Positions 56,866-64,000 of a stretch of 64,000 bases of DNA are shown here, piece after piece (position 1 is the first letter of the stretch; each line of letters begins with the position of its first letter). A model generated the notes under the pieces. That model saw nothing but the letters and a program-made list of their open reading frames with translations, ran no database searches and was not told the origin of the DNA. Both the position numbers and the translations under genes were made by a program. Origin of the DNA: Cyclobacterium sp. Its GTDB lineage: Bacteria > Bacteroidota > Bacteroidia > Cytophagales > Cyclobacteriaceae. The DNA lies in NCBI RefSeq assembly GCF_014762705.1, contig NZ_JABURL010000094.1:1-64000 (forward strand), given 5' to 3'.

Positions 56866-57601
56866 AATTTTTTCTGTTTTGAACAATTTTTTGTGACTGC
56901 TGATGGAAAAGCTCCTGAAAACCCTCTCCATCCCATTGCAATTGCCAGTGGCCCGGTTTTCCGTTTCGTGCCTTGAGCAAGGATACCTTCCAGGCAGGCC
57001 AGCCCATGCCCGGCATTCCTGCCGGCACTGTACTGGGTAACGGAGCCAGCTTCCAGCGGGTGGCACAGGCCAGAGCATGCAGGCTTCGGGGTTGGTGCCG
57101 GTGGAGAAAGCCAGTGACCCGGCTCCGCTCTACCGCCAACTGCAGGCGCTGGGATTCGGAAAAGCCCAACTCCCTCATTTCCCCTACCACCGCTACCAGC
57201 GCTTCACAACTTAAGGCCTGCTCCAACGTCCACAGCAGGTCCTTTTCCCTGGGAACATTCACAAAAAGCACCCGCTCCGGAGCTAGCCCAAAACACTTTA
57301 AAGCAGGAGGAAAGACCTGGGGACAGGTACCCAGCCAAAGGCAAAATCCGCCTTTCTGCATCAGCATGCCCAGAATAACTGCCAGAAAACCCTGAGTGGA
57401 AGCAGCCTCGGAAGAATTGTGGCTGATAAATTCGTGGTTGGCGGCCAGGGGAAATGCCCTGCCGGGGAAGGCCTCATGTAAGGGTCCCAATTGCAGTCTG
57501 GAATCGGTTTGCTGTCCTTTTTGGGGAATATACCCTTCCAGCTCCATAATTTCCTGCTTTAATTGCCTGAGTTGCTCGATTTTATCACTATTAAGTTTCA
57601 T
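56858..57601 (-). CDS. imuA: ImuA family protein (RecA-like fold, SOS mutagenesis)
   Basis: The start is set at Met13 (57601, MKLNSDKIEQLRQLKQEI), giving 247 residues; the upstream extension to 57637 runs into the regulatory region. The protein is RecA-like in outline (GFLAVILGMLMQKGGFCLWL, RVLFVNVPREKDLLWTLEQAL, LVAVVGEMRELGF), but no proper Walker A GxxGxGKT is visible, as is common for ImuA. It is first in the imuA-imuB-dnaE2 operon and divergent from the LexA-like gene. Confidence 0.85.
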   Translation of the reverse strand: MKLNSDKIEQLRQLKQEIMELEGYIPQKGQQTDSRLQLGPLHEAFPGRAFPLAANHEFISHNSSEAASTQGFLAVILGMLMQKGGFCLWLGTCPQVFPPALKCFGLAPERVLFVNVPREKDLLWTLEQALSCEALVAVVGEMRELGFSESQRLQLAVERSRVTGFLHRHQPRSLHALACATRWKLAPLPSTVPAGMPGMGWPAWKVSLLKARNGKPGHWQLQWDGEGFQELFHQQSQKIVQNRKNYA

Positions 57602-57671
57602 GGTTTCCGCAGAATGAGTATATTTGACACGATTCATAACAAAATTTTGACTCTAATAATACCAAACTTCG
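57602..57671. promoter_or_regulatory. Shared divergent control region of the mutasome and its LexA-like regulator
   Basis: Only 70 bases separate imuA (minus) and the regulator (plus). Two direct repeats TTTGAC at 57623-57628 and 57646-57651, 23 bases apart, stand out. On the minus strand, TTTG then 19 bases then TACTCATT resembles the Bacteroidota promoter form (TTTG, TAnnTTTG) and would place the start near the imuA ATG. The regulator most likely binds this region and represses both directions until cleaved. Confidence 0.45.
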
Positions 57672-58475
57672 ATGAAAAAGTCAAAAAACTTTTTTCCAGG
57701 AAACCTGAAATTTCTCCGGGACCGGAGGGGGCTGACCCAGCAAGGGCTGGCAACAGACCTGGAACTGACCAGGTCCAAACTCAATGCGTTGGAATCCGGG
57801 CAGACCAAGGCGCCTGCTCCCGAGGATTTTCTGGCGATATCCAGCTATTTCGGTATCAGCATCGACAGCCTGATACGGGTAGACCTGCGCACACTGGGGG
57901 AACTAAAATTGCGGGAGCTGGAAGCGGGAAACGACGTTTACATGCGGGGCGGCAACCTGCGGGTGTTGGCCATCAGCGTGGATAAAGGTAACCAGGAAAA
58001 TGTGGAATACGTACCCATCAAAGCCAAAGCAGGCTACCTTTCCGGGTACAACGACCCTGAGTTTATTGCCTCCCTACCCCGATTTTCCTTACCCAATCTA
58101 CCGAGACAGGGTACCTACCGGATATTTCCTACTGTGGGGGATTCCATGTTGCCCATTCCGGGGGGCAGCGACATCATCACGAGGTACCAGGACGACTGGA
58201 CGGCCCTAAAGCCGGATACCCCCTGTGTGGTGATCCTGAGTGGACAGCAGGACTTTGTTTTTAAATTGGTGACCTTACAGGCTGAAGGGCAGCTACTCCT
58301 TCGCTCCCTGAACCCCATCTTTGCCCCCTATACCGTGCCTGTGGACGAGGTAGCAGAGATCTGGAAGTTTCATGCCTATACCAGCAAAGAAATCCCCGAA
58401 CCCGAAACCGACCTGCAGCAGCTGGTCCGGGCGGTCCGGGACATGCAATTGGAGCTTAAGGGGAAGAAGAGATAG
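57672..58475 (+). CDS. LexA-like repressor: XRE helix-turn-helix plus S24 self-cleaving domain
   Basis: The 267-residue protein has an XRE-type helix-turn-helix (about 10-66; LRDRRGLTQQGLATDL) and an S24 peptidase domain. The candidate cleavage bond is Ala120-Gly121 (KAKAGYLSGY), the nucleophile Ser158 (VGDSMLPIPGG) and the general base Lys198 (FVFKLV), 40 residues apart as in LexA. It is therefore able to cleave itself after RecA activation (inference). Divergence from the imuA-imuB-dnaE2 operon marks it as its regulator. Confidence 0.9.
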   Translation: MKKSKNFFPGNLKFLRDRRGLTQQGLATDLELTRSKLNALESGQTKAPAPEDFLAISSYFGISIDSLIRVDLRTLGELKLRELEAGNDVYMRGGNLRVLAISVDKGNQENVEYVPIKAKAGYLSGYNDPEFIASLPRFSLPNLPRQGTYRIFPTVGDSMLPIPGGSDIITRYQDDWTALKPDTPCVVILSGQQDFVFKLVTLQAEGQLLLRSLNPIFAPYTVPVDEVAEIWKFHAYTSKEIPEPETDLQQLVRAVRDMQLELKGKKR

Positions 58476-58798
58476 GGAGTTCAATGAATTTTCATATATA
58501 ATAACTGCAGCTGAAGCAGTAGGCAATTGACTATAAGGATCCAGGTTCTAAATGAATATTACCTCAACAGGAATCTGGCTTTAGCAAAAAGAATACCTTA
58601 TATCTAACCTTCCATATAGCAGGCCCATTTGTATGCCGAATTGGAGGTTGACTTTTTAGCGATTGCTTATTAGATTTAATAAGTAATTGATATTGCATGT
58701 TGCAACTAATCGATCAAAAGAATGAAAGTTGCCTTCCAAATAATTCACCTTTGGGAAGAAGCCTCATTCCGAGTTTGGATAGCCCACTCAATCAAATC
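58476..58798. other. Intergenic region, AT-rich, no gene seen
   Basis: Sequence here shifts to AT-rich, unlike the mutasome genes to the left. It holds the region upstream of the small peptide frame at 58799. A longer frame starting at 58697 exists, but its first 34 residues do not look like protein with a signal peptide. No promoter match I would defend. Confidence 0.4.
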
Positions 58799-58960
58799 AT
58801 GAACATTTCCTTTAAAATCAAAAAACTAAAAAACCGATTTATAATTGGGAGTGTAGCCATGGCCACTTTATTTATGGCATTTGGATCCTACGGGTCTTTT
58901 AATCCATTTGAGATCGGTTTTTACACCTCCATAGGGGCTGGGATAGGTGGTTCTATGTAA
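58799..58960 (+). CDS. Small secreted-type peptide, possibly interrupted by an in-frame stop
   Basis: The 53-residue frame from the ATG at 58799 has a basic start (KIKKLKNRF) and a hydrophobic stretch (IIGSVAMATLFMAFG), then SYGSFNPFEIGF and TSIGAGIGGSM before a TAA at 58958-58960. The same frame goes on for 15 codons after the TAA (AIMGLNGCWVGIKPK) to a TGA at 59006-59008. Either the first stop is a mutation or the tail is not translated. An alternative upstream start is 58697. It has a peptide-precursor shape; no family recognised. Confidence 0.5.
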   Translation: MNISFKIKKLKNRFIIGSVAMATLFMAFGSYGSFNPFEIGFYTSIGAGIGGSM

Positions 58961-59019
58961 GCTATTATGGGTTTAAATGGCTGCTGGGTAGGAATAAAAC
59001 CTAAATGATTTGTTTATTC

Positions 59020-59083
59020 ACCTCCTGACAAAATACATTTCATCCGTAGGAGGTTCAAAATAGTGGACCTGCTATTTTTTTTT
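59020..59083 (+). terminator. Two hairpins, the second followed by a T run
   Basis: ACCTCCT (59020-59026) pairs with AGGAGGT (59048-59054), and AAAATAG (59057-59063) pairs with CTATTTT (59072-59078) around an 8-base loop, followed by TTTTT to 59083. The second hairpin with its T run is a reasonable rho-independent terminator for the plus-strand peptide gene. It also lies beyond the end of the convergent minus-strand genes. Confidence 0.6.
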
Positions 59084-59162
59084 GCCGCTAAAGCCACCGA
59101 CCTGATGGTAGTTAACCAAAATTTTAGTATTTGGTATTACCAATTTAGGACACAACCCTGAA

Positions 59163-59345
59163 TTAACTTTGCTGCTTTTTCCTGTTTACAATAATAAACC
59201 AGTAAATCAAGGTACCTATAAAAACAAAGGCACTAAATAAAATTCCCCAACCGTACAGGTAATGATCAGAAAGGACTTTTAACGCAGCAAAAACAATGAC
59301 TCCCAGCGCAGCTAATCCTAGAATAACTAATATCTCTTTCATCAT
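59163..59345 (-). CDS. Small two-helix membrane protein
   Basis: The 60-residue protein has two hydrophobic helices (about 5-23 and 32-52) and a basic tail (NRKKQQS). Its ATG-ATG follows directly on the stop codon of the 44-residue peptide gene, so the two are co-translated. No family recognised. A membrane protein of this size next to a small peptide gene is the layout of a bacteriocin-immunity pair, but this is only inference. Confidence 0.6.
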   Translation of the reverse strand: MMKEILVILGLAALGVIVFAALKVLSDHYLYGWGILFSAFVFIGTLIYWFIIVNRKKQQS

Positions 59346-59480
59346 CTATTTACTTATTTCTTTAATGGCACATCCTAATGCAGCTCCAACTACACAAAAG
59401 GGACTTAATACCCAACACCCAAACGTTCCAACCGGGTCATCATCCCAATCATCAAAAAGCTTATCTATAGCACTATCCAT
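59346..59480 (-). CDS. 44-residue peptide with three cysteines, candidate bacteriocin or signalling peptide
   Basis: A minus-strand ATG at 59478-59480 opens a 44-codon frame to a TAG at 59346-59348. The first 15 residues are acidic (MDSAIDKLFDDWDDD) and the remainder is hydrophobic, with Cys22, Cys29 and Cys37 (TFGCWVLSPFC, then ALGCAIKEISK). It lies 9 bases after the stop of the lipoprotein gene upstream and abuts the two-helix protein gene. No double-glycine leader is seen. No family recognised; the frame is supported by tight packing with neighbours. Confidence 0.5.
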   Translation of the reverse strand: MDSAIDKLFDDWDDDPVGTFGCWVLSPFCVVGAALGCAIKEISK

Positions 59481-59489
59481 ACAATTTCC

Positions 59490-59993
59490 CTATCCTTTCA
59501 AGCTCGGACGGTCTGAATTTAATCCCAACGCTTCTGAATTATAGATAAATTGATTTCCGCTATTCAAAGATTTGAATGAAATTGAAGGTCTACTTCTATC
59601 TTTAGCATTATATTCATTAAAATTAGCCAAAATAAAATCAGCTTCTTTTCCGGAATCCAAGACTTGTACGAACACTTCTTCATATTCATCTTGAAAGGTA
59701 AAAGAAACTGCTGACCTACCATTTTCAAATTCAAACAATCCAATATCTCCTAAATTATTTGAAACTCTCAATGATATATTAGGCGGTTTCTTATCATTTG
59801 ATTTTTGATTTAAAGAACTTAATGCGCTAATAACTAAAGGGTCTTCTGGAGATAGATTTTTAAAATTCTTCACATGATTTTGAGCATCGCTTGAATTTTG
59901 AAAATTAGAATTAATATCTTCTTCCATAAAATCACCACAAAACCAAAACAACAACATAGGAAAAACTAAGATCAGTTTAACAGTAGGTTTCAT
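59490..59993 (-). CDS. Small lipoprotein, unknown
   Basis: The start chosen is the ATG at 59991-59993, where a lipoprotein signal begins (VFPMLLFWFCGD, Cys19); the frame continues upstream to 60101 but without protein character. The 167-residue protein is polar and rich in Asn, Ser and Asp after the Cys. It lacks recognisable motifs. With the 44-residue peptide and the two-helix protein it forms a tight three-gene unit. The DNA is AT-rich compared with both flanks, which suggests recent acquisition. Confidence 0.6.
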   Translation of the reverse strand: MKPTVKLILVFPMLLFWFCGDFMEEDINSNFQNSSDAQNHVKNFKNLSPEDPLVISALSSLNQKSNDKKPPNISLRVSNNLGDIGLFEFENGRSAVSFTFQDEYEEVFVQVLDSGKEADFILANFNEYNAKDRSRPSISFKSLNSGNQFIYNSEALGLNSDRPSLKG

Positions 59994-60277
59994 GTTATTA
60001 AGAATAAAGTGATAACAAGACCAATCAGGCTCGTAAATTACCTGGCTACTCACTTGTTTAATGTCGTTTTTCACTTTCACATCGCCGACGTTGGGTGGCA
60101 AACCCTAAAAAACCCTTATATAATATGGTGAAATTGTTTATTATATTGACAAAATGATGAATTTAAAATAATAAAATAATAAATAATAATTAAATTTTTA
60201 CATTGAAAAAAATTAAAGTCTTCACTTCTCTTTAAACTATGCTATAGTATTTTAAACACCCCAGAATACTAATTTTA

Positions 60278-61867
60278 TTAGTTTCCTCCAAAAAAATCCT
60301 TCCAGGCCTCCGCCTTCAGGGCCTTGTCTTCGGGGCCGGTATAAATTAGCAGGCGGTAGCGGATGGTTTCCGATTCTCCGGCTGCCAGGCCCCAGTCACC
60401 CAGTATTTGCCGGGAAGGACCCAGGCCCATTTGGCTGTCTACACGCCAGGGTGTGGGGAAAGCCGCATTGTCCGGATGATCCAGGATGGCAATCCGGGCA
60501 AAATCCTCCCTCCCATCCAGCTTGATGCCTATATCGCTCCAGATGGCCCGCTGACCTTCCAGCTCCATCCCTTCCTGTCCGGAAGCACCCAGGATTTCAC
60601 CTATGGTCTCGGGCACCCAGGGCATGCGTACAAACAGGCCTCCCACATAAAATTTACCCATTACCACCTCCTTTTTGGCTTCCCCCTGCCATTCCAGGTC
60701 CAGTACGTAGCGGTCGGCATAGGCCTGTAGGGACCAGTTTTGGGTTTCCACCATAAGAACCTCTCCTGCTTCATCAAGCATTTCGTATATGGTCTGCCAA
60801 CGAACTTTCTCCCCGCTGTCCTGCTGCACACTTGCCGATATCCGCCGCCAATAATCCCGGTTCCAATTCATAAAGAAATCGCGCTCATTTACCCGCTTCA
60901 GGCCCCAGTAAATGCCGGTTTGGTGGGGATGGTGGTCCGGGCGGTATTCGGTCAGCTCTCCCTTTCCATCTGGTGCCAGAATGGGATGCAGGTAGGGCCG
61001 TTGGTCCGATATTGTCCGTTGGGTCAGGATGGGTGCTGTTTTGTCTGCTGCACGCACGGCGATACGACCGGCTTGCCGATCCTGTTCGATGCGAAGGGAA
61101 AGGGGGTTCTGTGCCCGGGGCTCCCCGGAGGAAGGCAGCAAGCTGACCACCAGAACCTGATCTTCCATTGGTCTGAGCGCCAGGCTTCCCTTTTGGATTC
61201 GGATATTGCGAAACCGGATGGAAAAACTACCCTGGGGATCGTTTTCATTGTTGGCATGCAGTTGCAGGCCAATAAATCCCCGGAGGTAGCGATCGTCTTC
61301 CAAATGGGCAACGGGCACCCCGTTTACCCAGGTTCGGATAATGGGACCGACCGCTTCAATGCGGTAATGGTTCCATTGAAAACCGTCTTTATCATCCCTT
61401 TTGAAGGCCCCTTTAGCTGCCGGACCCATTTTCTCGGGCGGGTAAATCCAGCCCCGGTCGGCTCCTTCTTCATAGATGGCCCCGCTCCATTGCTGGGGCT
61501 TGGGATCTACTTCCATCTGATAGCCATGCACCCGGCCGCTTTTGTATTCCGGGTAGCTCTGGGATCGAAATTGAATGCCCGAATTATTCATCAGCGTATC
61601 CACGGAGACTTCCAACTCGAGCACAAAATCACCGAATTGCTGCTCGGTGCACAAAAATCCGTTGGGCTGACCCGGAACGGTGCTCCCGACGATCATTCCG
61701 TCCCTTACCTCCCATTTATGGGCTCCATTCAATTCCTTCCAGCCGCTAAGGTCTTTGCCGTTGAATAGGGATTGCCAGACCGGTTCCTGAGCCGGCATTG
61801 TGAATGGTGCAAGGAAGCCTGTATAAAGAAGCAGTAAAAAGGAAGTAAGGGTTGGTGATTTCATCAT
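60278..61867 (-). CDS. Secreted DUF1080 (3-keto-glycoside hydrolase-like) fused to a PmoA/DUF6807 domain
   Basis: The 529-residue protein has a signal peptide (to about residue 26), a DUF1080 concanavalin-like domain (about 29-230; WQSLFNGKDLSGWKE, NSGIQFRSQ, GYQMEVDPKPQQWSGAIYEE) and a C-terminal PmoA/DUF6807 part (about 245-529; RPYLHPILAPDGKGELTEYRPDHHPHQTGIYWG). DUF1080 proteins are known as 3-keto-disaccharide hydrolases; PmoA-type domains are linked to methane oxidation genes only by name, and function in this fusion is unknown. It lies 37 bases downstream of the PQQ-dehydrogenase gene, as one operon. Confidence 0.88.
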   Translation of the reverse strand: MMKSPTLTSFLLLLYTGFLAPFTMPAQEPVWQSLFNGKDLSGWKELNGAHKWEVRDGMIVGSTVPGQPNGFLCTEQQFGDFVLELEVSVDTLMNNSGIQFRSQSYPEYKSGRVHGYQMEVDPKPQQWSGAIYEEGADRGWIYPPEKMGPAAKGAFKRDDKDGFQWNHYRIEAVGPIIRTWVNGVPVAHLEDDRYLRGFIGLQLHANNENDPQGSFSIRFRNIRIQKGSLALRPMEDQVLVVSLLPSSGEPRAQNPLSLRIEQDRQAGRIAVRAADKTAPILTQRTISDQRPYLHPILAPDGKGELTEYRPDHHPHQTGIYWGLKRVNERDFFMNWNRDYWRRISASVQQDSGEKVRWQTIYEMLDEAGEVLMVETQNWSLQAYADRYVLDLEWQGEAKKEVVMGKFYVGGLFVRMPWVPETIGEILGASGQEGMELEGQRAIWSDIGIKLDGREDFARIAILDHPDNAAFPTPWRVDSQMGLGPSRQILGDWGLAAGESETIRYRLLIYTGPEDKALKAEAWKDFFGGN

Positions 61868-61904
61868 TATTTTAGGTTTTTGTGAAAGTATACGCCTGGT
61901 TTCA

Positions 61905-64000
61905 TCAATCGGGCAGGGCGAAGGCGATGACGGAATCTCCGTGAGGGGTACCGTTTTTCCCTCCCCCGCCGGCAGTAATGACCAGGTACTGTTTTCCAGC
62001 TACCTGGTAGACGCTGGGAGTGGCATAGCCTCCTGCGGGGAGTTGGTATTCCCACAGCACCTGTCCGGAGAAGGTATCAAAAGCCCGGATTTTTTCATCC
62101 GGAGTGCCGGCAATAAACACCAGGTTTCCGGCCGTCACCACCGGGCCGCCGAAGCTTTTGGCACCGGTATTCCGAATCCCTTTTTCCACCAGCTCAGGAT
62201 ACTCTCCTAAAGGAACCTTCCACAGGATCTCCCCTTTGTTCATGTCAACAGCGTTGAGGGTGCCCCAGGGAGGGGCAATGGCGGGATACCCATCCTGGTC
62301 CACGAAAAAGGGAGCCACATTTGCATAGCGTGGTACCTGGTTGGTATTGTCTGAAGTATTCGCAGCCCTGTCTTGCTCCCGGTCTCCTGCACTTTGGCGC
62401 AGGTAAGCCACAATGTCCTCGAGCTGCCGCTCTGAATACCTGGCAAACGCAGGCATCATGCCCCGGCCGTAAGTCAGAACGGCTTTGATGGAATCATCAC
62501 TGATCTGCAGGTCTTGAAGTGGCGGATAGAGGGGAAGGTTGCCTTTTTTGTCGATCCCGTGGCAGGCGGTACAGGATGTATTGTACAATGCCTGACCTCG
62601 CAAAAGTTGTGAGGCAGAAGCGGTATCCGCCTCCTCATTCAGGGGAACCAGGCTGTGGATGGTGGGGGCTTCGTTGATATTGACATACAGTACGTTGGTA
62701 GTCGGATCAAATGCGGCGCCACCCCATTCGGCACCGCCCTGATGACCCGGCATGGTGATCACTCCTGCCCTGGAGGCCGGGGTGTACAGGGGACCGGTTT
62801 CGTGCTGCCTGAAGATCTCAAGCACATATTCCCGCGTTTCAGGCGTAATGTTGCTCAGATCTGCCTCACGAAGGCTGGTCCGGTTCAGCGGAGGTGGTTT
62901 TAAAGGAAAAGGCTGGCTGGGCCAGGCTTCCTCTCCAGGTACCTTGGAGGGAGGAACGGGCAGGTCAACCACCGGAAACACCGGTTCACCTGTCTCCCGA
63001 TCCAGCACAAAGGTAAGCCCCTGCTTGGTGAGTTGTACCACGATATCCCGGGTCCCCCCGTCTGCAGTGACCGTAGCCAATACGGGAGCCGGAGGCAAGT
63101 CGTAATCCCAGATGTCGTGCCGCAGGGTCTGGTAATGCCAGATGCGCTTGCCGGTGCTGGCGTCCAGGGCAACTACACAATTGGCAAACAGGTTTTCTCC
63201 CTTGCGCATCCCGCCGTAAATAAAATCCGGTGCAGGAGAACCCGTCGCAAAAAACACCCAGCCCCTTTCTTCGTCCACTGTCAACCCACCCCAGGGATTG
63301 GTACCCCCATAGCTCACACCTTCTTCAAATTCCCAGGTATCGTAGCCAAATTCTCCGGGCTGGGGAATGGTATGAAATATCCATTTAAATTCCCCGGTTA
63401 GCGCATTGTATCCACGTACGTCCCCAGGTGTGGATGGTGCTCCCTCGGGGGTTCTTCCACCGATGATGAGCATGTCCTTATACACCATGCCTTGGGTAGT
63501 GGCCTCAAAGTCTACCTGCTCCGGATCCTGGGGCAGGTTTTTCCGCAAATCGATCCATCCGTTTTCTCCAAAGGAGGTAATCAGCTCACCGCTGAGGGCA
63601 TCGATAGCGTAAACACGATCCTTCACAAAGTTCAGGATGCGTTTATTATCTCCCTTTTCATCTTCCCAGTAGGTGAGGCCGCGATTTCTACCTCGAAAAG
63701 GTCTTTCATCATTCCGGTAATCATCCGGTCGAAAAATCCACAATTCCTCTCCGGTGGTGGCATCCAGTGCGACGGCATTTACTTCCGGAGTAGTGAAATA
63801 AAGCCGACTATCGATAACGATTGGATTGGCATACATGCCAGGTCCCACGGGATTGCCATGGTGGTATTCCCAGACTTTTTTCAGTGACTGTACATTTCCG
63901 GTATGGATTTGGTTCAACTCGGAATATTGGATGCCGGATGAATGCCCGCGGTAAATCCCCCAGTCCGTATGGTTGTTGAGCCGGCTCTGGTAAGTCTGAT
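61905..64000 (-). CDS. PQQ-dependent dehydrogenase with cytochrome c domain, N-terminus cut by window edge
   Basis: The minus frame is open to base 64000, so the start is outside; 698 residues remain. The N-terminal part reads NNHTDWGIYRGHSSGIQYSELNQI, the entry of an eight-bladed PQQ beta-propeller, with GGLTYWEDEKGD, GGTNPWGGLTVDE, IWHYQTLRHDIWDYD and GHQGGAEWGGAAFDP blades. A cytochrome c domain inserted late in the propeller has the heme site CTACH, followed by PAFARYSERQLEDIV. Such quinohemoproteins oxidise alcohols or sugars in the periplasm and give electrons to the respiratory chain. The DUF1080-PmoA gene is downstream in the operon. Confidence 0.92.
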   Translation of the reverse strand, partial: QTYQSRLNNHTDWGIYRGHSSGIQYSELNQIHTGNVQSLKKVWEYHHGNPVGPGMYANPIVIDSRLYFTTPEVNAVALDATTGEELWIFRPDDYRNDERPFRGRNRGLTYWEDEKGDNKRILNFVKDRVYAIDALSGELITSFGENGWIDLRKNLPQDPEQVDFEATTQGMVYKDMLIIGGRTPEGAPSTPGDVRGYNALTGEFKWIFHTIPQPGEFGYDTWEFEEGVSYGGTNPWGGLTVDEERGWVFFATGSPAPDFIYGGMRKGENLFANCVVALDASTGKRIWHYQTLRHDIWDYDLPPAPVLATVTADGGTRDIVVQLTKQGLTFVLDRETGEPVFPVVDLPVPPSKVPGEEAWPSQPFPLKPPPLNRTSLREADLSNITPETREYVLEIFRQHETGPLYTPASRAGVITMPGHQGGAEWGGAAFDPTTNVLYVNINEAPTIHSLVPLNEEADTASASQLLRGQALYNTSCTACHGIDKKGNLPLYPPLQDLQISDDSIKAVLTYGRGMMPAFARYSERQLEDIVAYLRQSAGDREQDRAANTSDNTNQVPRYANVAPFFVDQDGYPAIAPPWGTLNAVDMNKGEILWKVPLGEYPELVEKGIRNTGAKSFGGPVVTAGNLVFIAGTPDEKIRAFDTFSGQVLWEYQLPAGGYATPSVYQVAGKQYLVITAGGGGKNGTPHGDSVIAFALPD

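Noticed and set aside
56866-57078. N-terminal extension of imuB by 71 codons
   Set aside because: It overlaps imuA in another frame, and the conserved ImuB start MPKRF follows at 56865.
58697-58798. Earlier start for the small peptide
   Set aside because: The added 34 residues do not look like a leader; the signal-peptide-like sequence begins at 58799.
60740-61768. Long plus-strand open frame (342 codons)
   Set aside because: It lies opposite the DUF1080-PmoA gene. The open antisense frame follows from G+C-rich codon use, and its residues show no protein family features.

Overview
The window reads as chromosomal DNA from a Bacteroidota species, most likely a marine member of the Cytophagales (Cyclobacteriaceae-like; inference). 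Reasons seen in the sequence are a SusC/SusD pair with its ECF sigma factor and FecR-type anti-sigma factor, arylsulfatases, many secreted or lipoprotein sugar enzymes (sugar isomerase/epimerase, Gfo/Idh, ThuA, DUF1080/PmoA, PVC-type cytochrome c proteins), few Shine-Dalgarno sequences, and moderate to AT-rich composition. No rRNA, tRNA, CRISPR array or intact insertion sequence was found.

Layout. 1-8.8 kb holds housekeeping and stress functions: a truncated endonuclease/exonuclease/phosphatase protein, a DUF445 membrane protein, a sensor histidine kinase, an NYN-LOTUS protein, and a translationally coupled BCCT transporter-UspA pair preceded by an outer-membrane porin. 9.2-14.7 kb holds a lipoprotein esterase, a zinc peptidase, two Uma2 proteins and a sigma-factor relic joined in frame to one Uma2 gene. 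12.5-28.7 kb is a catabolic region: two periplasmic sugar isomerase-like proteins, a Gfo/Idh oxidoreductase, an ECF sigma/anti-sigma pair, a 980-residue PVC-type cytochrome c protein, a GguC/AraD1 protein, a nitrilase, an esterase, a ThuA protein and an iduronate-2-sulfatase-like sulfatase. 28.8-29.4 kb is a VapBC-type toxin-antitoxin pair followed by a large palindromic element.

29.8-44.4 kb is a polysaccharide or sugar utilisation region, all on the minus strand: sigma factor, FecR, SusC with STN domain, SusD, sulfatase, an L-fucose/L-arabinose isomerase-family protein, RhaT, then an FAD oxidoreductase with a flavinylation-motif protein. It carries scars: a glycosidase C-terminus before RhaT and a SusD C-terminus after it, so a rhamnose-type locus has been partly deleted. 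44.8-51.9 kb carries an aldo/keto reductase, an alpha/alpha-toroid hydrolase-like protein, a third Uma2 protein, a tandem array of palindromes, a DUF502 protein, an M23 peptidase lipoprotein and a PfpI/DJ-1 protein.

52.1-58.5 kb is a mutasome cassette (imuA-imuB-dnaE2) divergent from a self-cleaving LexA-like regulator; it looks richer in G+C than its flanks. 58.8-60.0 kb is an AT-rich islet of very small genes on both strands, including a 44-residue cysteine-containing peptide next to a two-helix membrane protein and, convergent to it, a secreted-type peptide interrupted by a stop codon. This is the best candidate for something undescribed. 60.3-64 kb returns to G+C-rich sequence with a DUF1080-PmoA fusion and a PQQ-dependent dehydrogenase with cytochrome c domain, cut by the window end.
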